Source: Methylobacterium sp. J-078 (lineage in GTDB: Bacteria; Pseudomonadota; Alphaproteobacteria; Rhizobiales; Beijerinckiaceae). From it: a stretch of DNA of 64,000 nucleotides. Below, in pieces: positions 7,924 through 14,939 of this stretch. The notes beneath the pieces were generated by a model. The model saw only the letters and a program-made list of their open reading frames with translations. It made no database searches and was not told the DNA's origin. The stretch is taken from the NCBI RefSeq assembly GCF_022829285.1, contig NZ_JAKSYI010000024.1:1-64000 (forward strand), given 5' to 3'. The first letter of the stretch is position 1; every line of letters begins with the position of its first letter. A program made the translations under genes and the position numbers.

Positions 7924-8232
7924 TCAGGCGGCGAGGCGTGCCAGCAACCGCGCCCGGTTGAGGAGATCCCGGCGCTGAGCGTCCCGCTCCCGGAGGGCGG
8001 CCTCGCGACGGACGGCATCGCGGTCAGCCTCGGCCCGAGCGAGCTTGAGGCGGGCGGCTTGAAGGCGGGCCGAGGCGGCCTGGTAGACGGCAGCCTGCGC
8101 GGCGTCGGCCTGGAAAGCCGCGTTCGTGTCGGCCCATGCCCGGGCTGCGACGCCGGCGAAGCCCAGGGCTAGGCTCTCAGCCCTGTGGGCGAAGCGGGAG
8201 GCGTCGGGGAAGCTATTGTAGCTTTGGGTCAT
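7924..8232 (-). CDS. Hypothetical coiled-coil protein, 102 aa
   Basis: Not recognised. Start MTQSYNSFPDASRFAH at 8232 was chosen for its GGGAGG 6 bases upstream; the open frame to 8451 overlaps the next gene. The protein is Ala/Arg-rich, and residues ~50-102 are an almost continuous charged helix with a coiled-coil look (LQAARLKLARAEADRDAV). No catalytic motif. It is downstream of the 132-aa gene at 8436 on the same strand and ends near a bidirectional terminator. Confidence 0.5.
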   Translation of the reverse strand: MTQSYNSFPDASRFAHRAESLALGFAGVAARAWADTNAAFQADAAQAAVYQAASARLQAARLKLARAEADRDAVRREAALRERDAQRRDLLNRARLLARLAA

Positions 8233-8435
8233 CTTGGCCTCCCTCGATCGTCGCCTGCTGCCCCTTAGAGATCGCAGCTCTGGCGCCCCTCCGAAAGAGT
8301 CCCCCGCAGTCTGCGTGGGATCGCGGTTAACCAGTCCCTGGCCTCGGACGCCACAACAGAAGGGACGTCCCTGGATCAGGAAGCGCCCCGTTACACTGGT
8401 CGAATGAATCGGATTGTTGAAGGTACGCCGGGCGG

Positions 8436-8834
8436 CTAGTCGTGCTCGCACGGCAGCAGGCGGCCCTGCAGGGCGACTTTCGCAACGTCCTTCGGGAAGC
8501 CGCGCGCCTTCAGTTCGTTCATGGCGAGCCCGAGGATGGCCTTCGCGTCGAGGGTCAGGCCGTCCAGCTTCCGGTGCCTGACCACGTGGCCCCGGGCGTC
8601 GGCGGCCTTCAAGGCGTCGGCGAGGGCCCGGGCGATGATGCTGTCCACGAGGCGCGGATCGGGACGGCCCTCGGCCCTACGCTCGGCCCGCTCCGTCCGC
8701 TTGCGCTCGGCCTCGTCGCGGCGGGCCTTGGCTGCGGCGGCCGACGCGGATTCCGGCGTGGGGGGCGGCGCGAAATCGTCGTCGAGATCAAGGTCGTCGA
8801 GGATGTGCTGGACGGCGGCGTTGCAGAAGGTCAT
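8436..8834 (-). CDS. Hypothetical basic coiled-coil protein, 132 aa
   Basis: Not recognised. It has an acidic start (LDDLDLDDDFAPPP), a highly charged helix (KARRDEAERKRTERAERRAE), then the R-P-D-P-R-L-V-D-S-I motif also found at the C-terminus of the 7131 gene product, and a C-terminal helical domain (LDAKAILGLAMNELKARGF). The start follows AGGGAGAC. The mix of charged helix and small domain could fit a DNA- or partner-binding accessory protein of a mobile region, but no function can be assigned. Confidence 0.5.
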   Translation of the reverse strand: MTFCNAAVQHILDDLDLDDDFAPPPTPESASAAAAKARRDEAERKRTERAERRAEGRPDPRLVDSIIARALADALKAADARGHVVRHRKLDGLTLDAKAILGLAMNELKARGFPKDVAKVALQGRLLPCEHD

Positions 8835-8930
8835 GACCGGTCTCCCTGATACAGGGATGATCCCGGGCGGCCAAGCTTACGACAATGCTGGACGGTGTCC
8901 GGCCGGACGGCGGCGGTAGGCCCTAGACAT

Positions 8931-8970
8931 AAAATCACACTCGGCGTGGAAGTGATTTTTGAGGTGATTT
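8931..8970. repeat. GTGATTT repeats (inverted pair plus direct copy)
   Basis: AAAATCAC, 13 bases, GTGATTTT, then a further GTGATTT five bases on. This is a perfect 8-bp dyad with a third half-site, in the 508-base gene-free stretch (8835-9342) between the accessory genes and csbD. It could be an operator array. The trailing T-run also makes it terminator-like on the plus strand. Confidence 0.35.
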
Positions 8971-9066
8971 GCGGATAGAGCCGACCGCTCATAACGGTCC
9001 GTCCAAACCATCGATCCTCTGGGCAGGACTCAGCTTTTTTTCGCTAGGGCACGAGAAACGTCCCGG

Positions 9067-9102
9067 AAATCGGCGTTCCAAAGGGACGGGAAACGCCGAT
9101 TT
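9067..9102. repeat. Perfect 11-bp inverted repeat in the gap before csbD
   Basis: AAATCGGCGTT and AACGCCGATTT, separated by 14 bases. Together with the upstream dyad it marks the boundary between the accessory block and the stress-gene block. No T-run follows, so it is not a classical terminator; an operator or recombination site is possible. No other feature was seen in 9103-9270. Confidence 0.4.
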
Positions 9103-9274
9103 GGCCCGGAGGCATCGTCATCACATCCGTGCCGCCGCCCCAAGCCCTGGTCCATGCCGGCTGCAGTCTCGTAAGTCCGACTGGGCATCCGAACCCGGAG
9201 CATAGGTTGCAAGCCCCGCGGAGACGGATACCCGGAGCCTGGACCTCCCATCTCGGGACCGTGACCGGCGGGTC

Positions 9275-9300
9275 GGAACGGTAAACGAACCGGGGCCGTT
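9275..9300 (+). promoter_or_regulatory. EcfG-type general-stress promoter of csbD-like gene
   Basis: GGAAC at 9275-9279, 17 bases, CGTT at 9297-9300, matching the alphaproteobacterial EcfG (PhyR-controlled) consensus GGAAC-N16/17-CGTT. It is 43 bases before the start of a CsbD-family gene, a family that often belongs to general stress regulons. Confidence 0.75.
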
Positions 9301-9342
9301 TCCAGGACCCGTGACCGCCCCGGTCGCGGATGGAGAACCGCC

Positions 9343-9546
9343 ATGAGCAGCACCACCGACAAGATCAAGGGTCTCGCCAACGAGGCCGTCGGCAACGTGA
9401 AGCAGGGCATCGGCAACGTCACTGACAACGATAAGCTGAAGGCCGAGGGCAAGGCGCAGGAACTGAAGGGCGACGCCCAGAAGACGACCGGGGACGTGAA
9501 GGACGGCGCCAAGCACGTCGCCGATAAGGTCACCGGCAAGGCGTAA
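9343..9546 (+). CDS. CsbD family stress protein, 67 aa
   Basis: Small hydrophilic stress protein. It shows the family pattern: K-I-K-G-L-A-N-E-A-V-G-N-V-K-Q at the N-terminus, D-K-L-K-A-E-G-K-A-Q-E-L-K-G-D-A-Q in the middle and a Lys-rich helical tail. Length and composition are typical. The molecular role of CsbD proteins is not known; they are induced by general stress. GGAG lies 9 bases before the ATG and an EcfG-type promoter lies 43 bases upstream, so control by PhyR-EcfG is likely. A GC-rich hairpin follows. Confidence 0.9.
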   Translation: MSSTTDKIKGLANEAVGNVKQGIGNVTDNDKLKAEGKAQELKGDAQKTTGDVKDGAKHVADKVTGKA

Positions 9547-9555
9547 GTTATCCGC

Positions 9556-9578
9556 GCGGGGCGGTCCGGCCGCCCCGC
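9556..9578. terminator. GC-rich hairpin between convergent genes
   Basis: GCGGGGCGG / CCGCCCCGC, perfect 9-bp stem with a 5-base loop, between csbD and the convergent response regulator gene. No T-run, as is common in high-GC genomes. Confidence 0.55.
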
Positions 9579-9593
9579 ATCATCAAGCCGGGC

Positions 9594-9968
9594 TCAATCG
9601 GCGTCGTCGATGGCGTCGAGGACCTGCGAGGCGCTGTAGGGTTTCGGAACGAACAGACCGTGTTCTGGGATCTCGTGATCGGCGAAACGCCGACGACCGG
9701 ACGTCAGAATCAATCGGATGTCCGGCCAGGATTGGTGAACCTTCCCGGCAAAGGTCGCACCGCACATCGATCCGGGCATGTCGACGTCGGTGAAGAGCAC
9801 GCCGATGTCCGAACGCTCATGCAGGATGAACCAGGCCTCGTCGGCATGGCGCGCTTCGATCACCGCGTAGCCGGCATCCTCCAACATTTCGACGGCGACG
9901 GTGCGCACGAGGTCATCGTCTTCAACTACGAGAATGGCCGATGATTCCGGGGCACGCTTCGCCGACAT
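9594..9968 (-). CDS. Single-domain response regulator
   Basis: A CheY-like receiver protein without output domain, about 124 aa. Acidic pocket V-V-E-D-D-D, phosphoacceptor Asp in V-L-F-T-D-V-D-M-P-G, the Ser of L-T-S-G-R in the usual Thr/Ser position and the conserved Lys in V-P-K-P-Y are visible. The start at 9968 (MSAKRAPES) was preferred over an upstream TTG. Such stand-alone receivers are often partners of hybrid or HWE kinases; several are encoded within 20 kb. A degraded close relative lies at 23919-24263. Confidence 0.85.
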   Translation of the reverse strand: MSAKRAPESSAILVVEDDDLVRTVAVEMLEDAGYAVIEARHADEAWFILHERSDIGVLFTDVDMPGSMCGATFAGKVHQSWPDIRLILTSGRRRFADHEIPEHGLFVPKPYSASQVLDAIDDAD

Positions 9969-10060
9969 TGCTACCCAACCAAGCAAGGCGGTGTCGGTTG
10001 CCGGCTTCCTTTTCGATTGTCGAACTGTCGCGTGCGTAGCTCGTACCCGGGCGTCCGGCC

Positions 10061-10095
10061 ATCAGGCTTCAGGGCAGGAAACCCCTGAGCCTGAT
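10061..10095. terminator. Hairpin after SOUL-family gene
   Basis: ATCAGGC-T-TCAGGG pairs with CCCTGA-GCCTGAT (13 bp with one bulged T, 8-base loop). It lies downstream of the SOUL gene on the minus strand. No T-run. Confidence 0.5.
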
Positions 10096-10159
10096 GCAGG
10101 CCCTTCCAGGAAGGTAGCCGGTGGCCAATCCTGTTCCCGGGTCATGCCAGTCCACGGTC

Positions 10160-10765
10160 TCAAGGTATCGCGAGTCTCACGGCGACCTCGTTCCTGCGCA
10201 GGAAAGGGATCGCGAACGGCGGGTCATAGCCCATGAAGACGGCGGGAGCGCTGGCCTTCCGGCCGGCGATGGAAAGCACCTCGGTCAGGATACGCTCCTG
10301 TTCGGTTCGAGCCTCAGGCGTGATGGAGCCTGAAAAGCGAAGGGCGGCGATCTTCTCGGCCGGGACGCGGACAAGACGGACGCCTGGCTCGGTGGGCTCC
10401 GGGGCCCCGGCCTCGGCTACCTCGCGCGGAAGGAAGAACCGCATCGTTCCCCCCGAGCCCTGCTCGACCGGAACCGTCATCGCGATGCGTTGACCTCCGG
10501 TTTCCACGGGGGCGGTCATCGCGATGCGGTCGCCCCGCTGGTTCGCGCCGGTGATGTAACGGAAGAGCCGTCCGAACGCCTCGCCATCACCCTGTCCGCG
10601 CCCGTCGGTCTCGACGGCGAGGCGGGGCTCGTAGGCTCGAACCTCGACGCCACGGTCGAGACGCTCGACGACGGCGTACCGGGGCTGGTCGTAGAAGGTC
10701 CGAACGCCGAAGACCCCGAGGACGGACTCGATAAGGGTGACGAGATAGTAGAGGAACTTATCCAT
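10160..10765 (-). CDS. SOUL family heme-binding protein
   Basis: 201 aa. SOUL/HBP-family protein, expected to bind heme or a related tetrapyrrole. Recognised by Y-A-V-V-E-R, V-E-V-R-A-Y-E-P-R, the repeated I-A-M-T-A-P-V / I-A-M-T-V-P-V signature (around 82-100), R-F-F-L-P, and the C-terminal R-N-E-V-A-V. An N-terminal hydrophobic helix (FLYYLVTLIESVLGVFGV, about 4-22) suggests a membrane anchor, as in other alphaproteobacterial members. It stands alone, with a hairpin on each side. No good Shine-Dalgarno is seen, so the start rests on the N-terminal helix. Confidence 0.88.
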   Translation of the reverse strand: MDKFLYYLVTLIESVLGVFGVRTFYDQPRYAVVERLDRGVEVRAYEPRLAVETDGRGQGDGEAFGRLFRYITGANQRGDRIAMTAPVETGGQRIAMTVPVEQGSGGTMRFFLPREVAEAGAPEPTEPGVRLVRVPAEKIAALRFSGSITPEARTEQERILTEVLSIAGRKASAPAVFMGYDPPFAIPFLRRNEVAVRLAIP

Positions 10766-10848
10766 CGGGTAACACTCGGTGACGGGCAGATCGTGGAGCG
10801 ACCGATTAGGGGCAATCGCCGCCTTGACCCGAGTTCGTAGAACGCACG

Positions 10849-10886
10849 ACGGCCCGACGCCGCCGCCAAGCGGAACGTCGGGCCGT
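10849..10886. terminator. Perfect 11-bp hairpin
   Basis: ACGGCCCGACG / CGTCGGGCCGT with a 16-base spacer, just downstream of the minus-strand gene ending at 10934. Probable terminator for the hsp20 transcript; no T-run. Confidence 0.5.
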
Positions 10887-10933
10887 CCAGATCAATCTAG
10901 GACGCCAACGGCGTCAGGAAACGATGCCGACCG

Positions 10934-11440
10934 CTAGGCTGGAATGGCAGCGGCAAGCGAGGCATCCGGGGGCGTCTTCGGACGTGGCATCGCCATCGCC
11001 GGACACGGCGGCGGATCGTCGTCATCGTCGCGTCGTCCCGGGCGAACGTACCAGTGCAGGTCCGCGAGACGTCGTAGGCGTCTTTGCCTGGGCTGCCTCG
11101 GCGGGCCTGCGGACGTCACCGAACCGAACTTGGGAGCCGACTTGCGGTCGAGTTCGCCAAGCGCAGCAAGGACGACATCGACGGAGACAGGCTCGGCCCT
11201 GCTGCCTGTGAGGCAGCGCATGCTCGGCGCGTTCTCAAGGGCGCTCGCATCCGACGCCCAGGAGGCAAGGATTGCGCGTCTCTCCCCCATTGAGAGCCCA
11301 GGGTGGGTCAACACCTCCCTGGGGTGACGGAACACGTCGCCCGGGGCGACGAGCGCCTGCCAAGCCTCGAACGAGGCCGGGTGCGCGCCGGCTGGGTTCA
11401 CGGCGCTGGTACGGGAACTGAAGCTCTCCATCATCGACAT
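10934..11440 (-). CDS. Conserved hypothetical protein downstream of hsp20
   Basis: 168 aa. Residues ~20-75 (FEAWQALVAPGDVFRHPREV, then LSMGERRAILASWASDASAL) look like a small helical domain that I associate with unannotated alphaproteobacterial proteins (P-R-E-V-L...P-x-L-S...E-[KR]-R-A-I-L-A-S-W-A-S-D). The C-terminal third is basic and Pro/Arg-rich and probably disordered. CAGGAGGG precedes the start by 7 bases. It follows hsp20 on the same strand by 85 bases with a hairpin between, so it may share the heat/stress transcript. Function unknown. Confidence 0.65.
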   Translation of the reverse strand: MSMMESFSSRTSAVNPAGAHPASFEAWQALVAPGDVFRHPREVLTHPGLSMGERRAILASWASDASALENAPSMRCLTGSRAEPVSVDVVLAALGELDRKSAPKFGSVTSAGPPRQPRQRRLRRLADLHWYVRPGRRDDDDDPPPCPAMAMPRPKTPPDASLAAAIPA

Positions 11441-11477
11441 CGATCATCCCTCCTGAAGATGGGTTGGATGGGCGGTA

Positions 11478-11505
11478 CCCTCCCTCGCCGGTACGCAAGG
11501 GAGGG
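11478..11505. terminator. Intergenic hairpin between hsp20 and downstream gene
   Basis: CCCTCCCT / AGGGAGGG, perfect 8-bp stem, 12-base loop. It could attenuate or protect the 3' end of the hsp20 message before the next gene. Confidence 0.4.
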
Positions 11506-11525
11506 CGTTCGACGGGTGGCGGAAC

Positions 11526-12008
11526 TCAAGCCGCCTTGCGCTCGGTCTCGATCCGAGGCTGTGCGTTGTCCTGGCCGACGGCAGCCTGCGTCCCGCCGAT
11601 GGGGATGCGCCTCGGCTTCAGGGCCTCCGGCACCTCGCGCTTGAGGTCCACGGTCAGCAATCCGTTCTCAAGGTTCGCGCCGACGACCTTCACATGGTCG
11701 GCCAAGTTGAAGGTCTGACGGAACGTCCGGGCGGCGATGCCGCGATGCAGGAGTTGGCGCTCACCCTCGGACGACTTCCTCTGGCCGGTGACCAGCAGGG
11801 TGTTGTCATGCTGGGTCAGGTCGATCTCGTCGGGCGCGAAGCCGGCGACGGCCATCGTGATCCTGTACGCGTCGTCCTCCACCCGCTCGATGTCGTAGGG
11901 TGGCCACGTCGCGGATGTCTCGGCCTGGGTGGCCTGATCCAGCAAGGAAAACAGGCGGTCGAAGCCGACGGTGGAACGGTAGAGAGGGGCGAAATCAAGG
12001 GTCCTCAT
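11526..12008 (-). CDS. Hsp20/alpha-crystallin small heat-shock protein
   Basis: 160 aa ATP-independent holdase chaperone of the IbpA/HspA class. The alpha-crystallin domain spans about residues 35-130: Y-D-I-E-R, I-T-M-A-V-A-G-F, L-L-V-T-G-Q-R, then F-R-Q-T-F-N-L-A-D-H-V and the A-x-L-E-N-G-L-L-T-V-D-L consensus. The N-terminus D-F-A-P-L-Y-R-S-T-V-G-F-D-R-L-F is typical of rhizobial class A proteins. Start at 12008 is set by AAGGAGG 8 bases upstream; the longer frame would read through that site. Its leader carries a ROSE-like thermometer and an EcfG-type promoter, so control is both transcriptional (general stress) and translational (heat). Confidence 0.93.
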   Translation of the reverse strand: MRTLDFAPLYRSTVGFDRLFSLLDQATQAETSATWPPYDIERVEDDAYRITMAVAGFAPDEIDLTQHDNTLLVTGQRKSSEGERQLLHRGIAARTFRQTFNLADHVKVVGANLENGLLTVDLKREVPEALKPRRIPIGGTQAAVGQDNAQPRIETERKAA

Positions 12009-12104
12009 GACCACATCCTCCTTGGAGCAACGTGATGACAAGGGTCGCCGGATGCCTGACCCGGCGCCCGCTCAGCGAGCCGCAAAACGGCCTCGCGCGC
12101 TCGA
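12009..12104 (-). promoter_or_regulatory. ROSE-like RNA thermometer in hsp20 leader
   Basis: On the minus strand the leader ends GTTGCTCCAAGGAGGAT a few bases before the ATG. This is the conserved final ROSE hairpin, in which UUGCUCC pairs with the GGAGGAU Shine-Dalgarno and melts on heating. GC-rich stems (for example CCGGGT/ACCC-type pairing around 12035-12065) precede it. The 5' limit is approximate, set by the promoter at 12105-12129. Confidence 0.7.
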
Positions 12105-12129
12105 AACGCGGACATTGCATCCTGGTTCC
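12105..12129 (-). promoter_or_regulatory. EcfG-type general-stress promoter of hsp20
   Basis: On the minus strand GGAAC (12129-12125), 16 bases, CGTT (12108-12105): a full match to the EcfG consensus GGAAC-N16/17-CGTT. It lies about 100 bases before the hsp20 start, placing the ROSE element in the transcribed leader. Confidence 0.72.
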
Positions 12130-12212
12130 AAAGAAATCCGCAGTTTTGAGATTGGCATCTTAGCCGGGGTAAGGGCGGATCCCTGAAGGCGTGCAACGGG
12201 CCAGAAATCCTC

Positions 12213-13610
12213 TCACGCGCCTCTCAATATCCCTCTGCCAGGGACCGCCCGGGCACTGCCGCCTTCCCTCGGGGCCGGCAAGGTCAACTCGGCCCTGAAA
12301 CCTCCTTCCGCCCGATTGAACAGCCTGATGTCGCCTCCGTGCGCACGGATGGCCGAACGCGCGATGGCGAGGCCGAGGCCGACGCCCCCGGTCTCAATGC
12401 TGCGCGAATCCTCCAGGCGCGCGAATGGAGCGAACATCTCCTCGATCCGGTCCGGCGGTATGCCGGGACCGTCGTCGTCGACGGTGAGAACGATGTCGCC
12501 GTCACGGCGATCCAGGCCGATCCGGGCACACCCGCCATAGCGGACCGCATTCGCCACGAGGTTGTCGAACGCGCGGCGCAGGGCCATCGAGCGGCCGTGG
12601 AACGGAAGGGATGACGGAGCGGTCGCGGCAACGTCATGTCCGAGGACCCGGTGGTCGTCGGCGATTGTCCGAACCAGAGCGGCAAGGTCGAGGGGGCCGT
12701 CGTCCTGGGCGAGGGCATCGTCGCGCGCGAAGGCGAGCGTCGCCTCGACCATCTCGCGCATCTCCGAGATCGTGCGCACCATGGCGTCGCGCAGCTCCGC
12801 ATCCTCCACCATCTCCGCCCGCAGCCAGAGCGAGGCGATGGGGGTGCGCAGGTCGTGGCTGATGGCGGCGAGCATGCGGGTGCGGTCCATGACGAAGGCC
12901 CGCGAACGAGCCTGCATCTCGTTGAAAGCCGCCGTCATAGTGCGAAGCTCGCTTGGTCCCCTCTCGGGCAAGGGCTCGACGGCGACGCCCCGACCGGCGC
13001 GTTCGGCGGTCGAGGCCAGTGCCTTCACCGGCCCCACGATGCCCTTCATGGCGATGCCGATGACGACCAGCACGGCGACGACGCTGGCGGCGATCTGGAT
13101 CAGGCCGATGCGGACCCAGGGCGGCGTCGGGAGCGCCAGCGGCGCCTCGCCGTTGAGCCAGCGGCCGTCGTCGAGATGCACGGACACGCGCAGGACCTGC
13201 GGCTTGCCGGCAAGCCGGTCCGATGACGGTTCCTCCCCCTGCTCCCGTTCGACGAGAAGTAGACGGGCCTGGCTCGCACCGTCCCGCATGCGCCGGTCGA
13301 GCCGACGGGCAAGCCGGGTCTCGTCGTCGTCCATGGCGTTGTCCGGCACCAGGCTGGCCGTATCGATGGTGAACCGGTGGCGCGGGGAGCCGTAGGCCTC
13401 GACCACGCGCGGAACGGCCTCCGGGGGCACCGTATCGAGCAGGCGCACCAGCGTGGCGACGCGGTCGACGACCTGGGTCCGGGCGACCGCACGACCGATG
13501 AGCGAGGATTCCCGCGTGACCACCGCGAAGGCGACGGCCTGTGCGCCGACCACCGCGAGCACGAGGAGTAGCGCCAGCCGGCCGCCAAGCGAACCGGGTC
13601 CCAGCCTCAC
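12213..13610 (-). CDS. Membrane sensor histidine kinase (EnvZ/RstB type)
   Basis: 465 aa inner-membrane sensor kinase. Two membrane helices (about 10-31 and 167-193) enclose a ~135-residue periplasmic sensor with no recognised fold. HAMP follows (about 190-243), then HisKA with phospho-His near 252 in A-A-I-S-H-D-L-R-T-P-I. HATPase_c has N-box F-D-N-L-V-A-N-A-V-R-Y, G1 D-D-D-G-P-G-I-P and G2 G-V-G-L-G-L-A-I. Its GTG start overlaps the stop of the response regulator gene (GTGA), so the pair is one operon and cognate. The ligand is unknown; the divergent GCG-type genes are candidate targets. Confidence 0.92.
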   Translation of the reverse strand: MRLGPGSLGGRLALLLVLAVVGAQAVAFAVVTRESSLIGRAVARTQVVDRVATLVRLLDTVPPEAVPRVVEAYGSPRHRFTIDTASLVPDNAMDDDETRLARRLDRRMRDGASQARLLLVEREQGEEPSSDRLAGKPQVLRVSVHLDDGRWLNGEAPLALPTPPWVRIGLIQIAASVVAVLVVIGIAMKGIVGPVKALASTAERAGRGVAVEPLPERGPSELRTMTAAFNEMQARSRAFVMDRTRMLAAISHDLRTPIASLWLRAEMVEDAELRDAMVRTISEMREMVEATLAFARDDALAQDDGPLDLAALVRTIADDHRVLGHDVAATAPSSLPFHGRSMALRRAFDNLVANAVRYGGCARIGLDRRDGDIVLTVDDDGPGIPPDRIEEMFAPFARLEDSRSIETGGVGLGLAIARSAIRAHGGDIRLFNRAEGGFRAELTLPAPREGGSARAVPGRGILRGA

Positions 13611-14341
13611 GCCACCGTCCTCACATCGGAGGCGAGGACGTAGCCGCCGCCCCAGACGGTCTTGATCAGTTGTGGCTGCGCCGGATCGCGTTCCAGCTTG
13701 CGCCGAAGCCGGCTGACCTGGTTGTCGATGCTCCGGTCGAACCCGTCGGCGGACCGGCCTTTGGTGAGGTCGAGGAGCTGGTCGCGCGAGAGGACGATGC
13801 GGGGGTGGTTGGTGAGTGCGCAGAGCAGGCGGAACTCGGCGGTGCTGAGGGCCACCGCGCCGCCCCCCGCATCGACGAGCTCGCGCCGGTCCGTGTCGAA
13901 CACCCAGCGGTCGAAGGCGAGGCGGCTACCGTCGGTGATATCGCGGGGGCGGGGGAGCGCCCGGGCCCGGCGCAGGAGGTTCTTGACCCGGGCCAGGAGC
14001 TCGCGCGGGTCGAACGGCTTCACGACGTAGTCGTCCGCCCCGATCTCCAGGCCGACGATGCGGTCGGTCTGTTCCGCCAGGGCGGTCAGCAGGATGACCG
14101 GCGTGTCGAGGACCTCGCGGATGTGCCGGCAGAGCGAGAGCCCGTCCTCGCCGGGCATCATCACGTCGAGGATGACGAGGTCGATGGCCGAGCCTGATAG
14201 CACGGCACGGGCAGCGGCCGCCTCGGCGGCGACGCTGACCCTCAGGTCATGCCGCTTGAGGTAGGCCGCGAGCGGGTCGCGGATGTCGCGGTGGTCGTCG
14301 ACCACCAGCACGTGGGCGTGGTCCATGGCTGCGTGTCCCAT
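13607..14341 (-). CDS. OmpR-family response regulator
   Basis: 244 aa. Receiver domain (about 7-120) with V-V-D-D, phosphoacceptor Asp in V-I-L-D-V-M-M-P-G-E-D-G, Thr in L-L-T-A and Lys in V-V-K-P-F-D. The winged-helix Trans_reg_C output domain (about 145-240) shows L-S-T-A-E-F-R-L-L-C-A-L, R-S-I-D-N-Q-V-S-R-L-R-R-K-L and I-K-T-V-W-G-G-G-Y-V-L. Start is MGHAAMDHAHVLVVDD at 14341 or the internal MDHAH at 14326; neither has a strong ribosome site. First gene of the operon with the sensor kinase. The upstream gap contains TGTGTCG repeats that may be its binding sites. Confidence 0.92.
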   Translation of the reverse strand: MGHAAMDHAHVLVVDDHRDIRDPLAAYLKRHDLRVSVAAEAAAARAVLSGSAIDLVILDVMMPGEDGLSLCRHIREVLDTPVILLTALAEQTDRIVGLEIGADDYVVKPFDPRELLARVKNLLRRARALPRPRDITDGSRLAFDRWVFDTDRRELVDAGGGAVALSTAEFRLLCALTNHPRIVLSRDQLLDLTKGRSADGFDRSIDNQVSRLRRKLERDPAQPQLIKTVWGGGYVLASDVRTVA

Positions 14342-14383
14342 CCGCCGGTCGTACCCCGGCGCGATCTCCGTCTCTCGATGAAG

Positions 14384-14447
14384 TTGTCGCAATGTGTGTC
14401 GGGCCGCCCGGCTCCGCGACCGTCCGCGACACAATCGTGATGTGTCG
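14384..14447. promoter_or_regulatory. TGTGTCG repeats in divergent gap (candidate response-regulator sites)
   Basis: CGACACA-ATCGTGA-TGTGTCG at 14427-14447 is a perfect 7-bp inverted repeat, and another TGTGTCG copy lies at 14395-14401. The gap separates the two-component operon from the rightward GCG-type gene, so these could be sites for the OmpR-type regulator on either promoter. Inference from position and repetition only. Confidence 0.4.
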
Positions 14448-14514
14448 ACAAATCCCTGCGACAGGGCGCTGGCAATCTCCCCCCATCGCAATCACCCACC
14501 AGGGAGAACCTGCA

Positions 14515-14859
14515 ATGACGGGTCTGAGGGACATCGCCTCTAACGGACTGAAGCGGCTGCTTCCGGCGGCGCTCCTGGCCGCGGGGCTGGCGGCACCGCT
14601 GGCTACGGCCGGAACGGCGGAAGCCCGCGACGGCTGCGGCCTCGGCTTCCACCGCGGGCTCTACGGCTTCTGCCGACCCAACCTCGGTCCGAGGGTCGTT
14701 TACGCCCCCTACGTCGTGCGGCCAGCCTTCTACGGCCCCCGCGTCTACGGTCCTCGCTTCTACGGCCCCCGTCGCATCGGTTGGGGTGGTCCGCGCTGGC
14801 ACCGTTGGGGAGGCTACCGTCACGTGGGCTGGCGCGGTGGCTGGCACCATCGCTGGTGA
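14515..14859 (+). CDS. Secreted GCG_CRPN-type small repeat protein
   Basis: 114 aa. N-terminal signal peptide (hydrophobic ~18-37, cut near T-A-E-A-R), then the signature G-C-G-L-G-F-H-R-G-L-Y-G-F-C-R-P-N, which matches the GCG_CRPN prefix-to-repeats family. After it come Tyr/Pro/Arg repeats (FYGPR, VYGPR, FYGPR) and a Gly/His/Trp-rich end. AGGGAG precedes the ATG by 8 bases. Role unknown in the family; exported, with two conserved Cys probably forming a disulfide. It is divergent from an OmpR-type two-component system and near a second family member at 15428. Confidence 0.85.
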   Translation: MTGLRDIASNGLKRLLPAALLAAGLAAPLATAGTAEARDGCGLGFHRGLYGFCRPNLGPRVVYAPYVVRPAFYGPRVYGPRFYGPRRIGWGGPRWHRWGGYRHVGWRGGWHHRW

Positions 14860-14884
14860 CCGGACCCAGCCGGCTTGAGGCCTC

Positions 14885-14910
14885 GGGATCGCGCTCTCCG
14901 GCGCGATCCC
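14885..14910. terminator. Perfect 10-bp hairpin after GCG_CRPN gene
   Basis: GGGATCGCGC / GCGCGATCCC with a 6-base loop, 26 bases after the stop. No T-run; probable terminator or RNA-stability element. Confidence 0.6.
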
Positions 14911-14939
14911 GCCCATCCCCCCATCACGGATGTCGTTCC

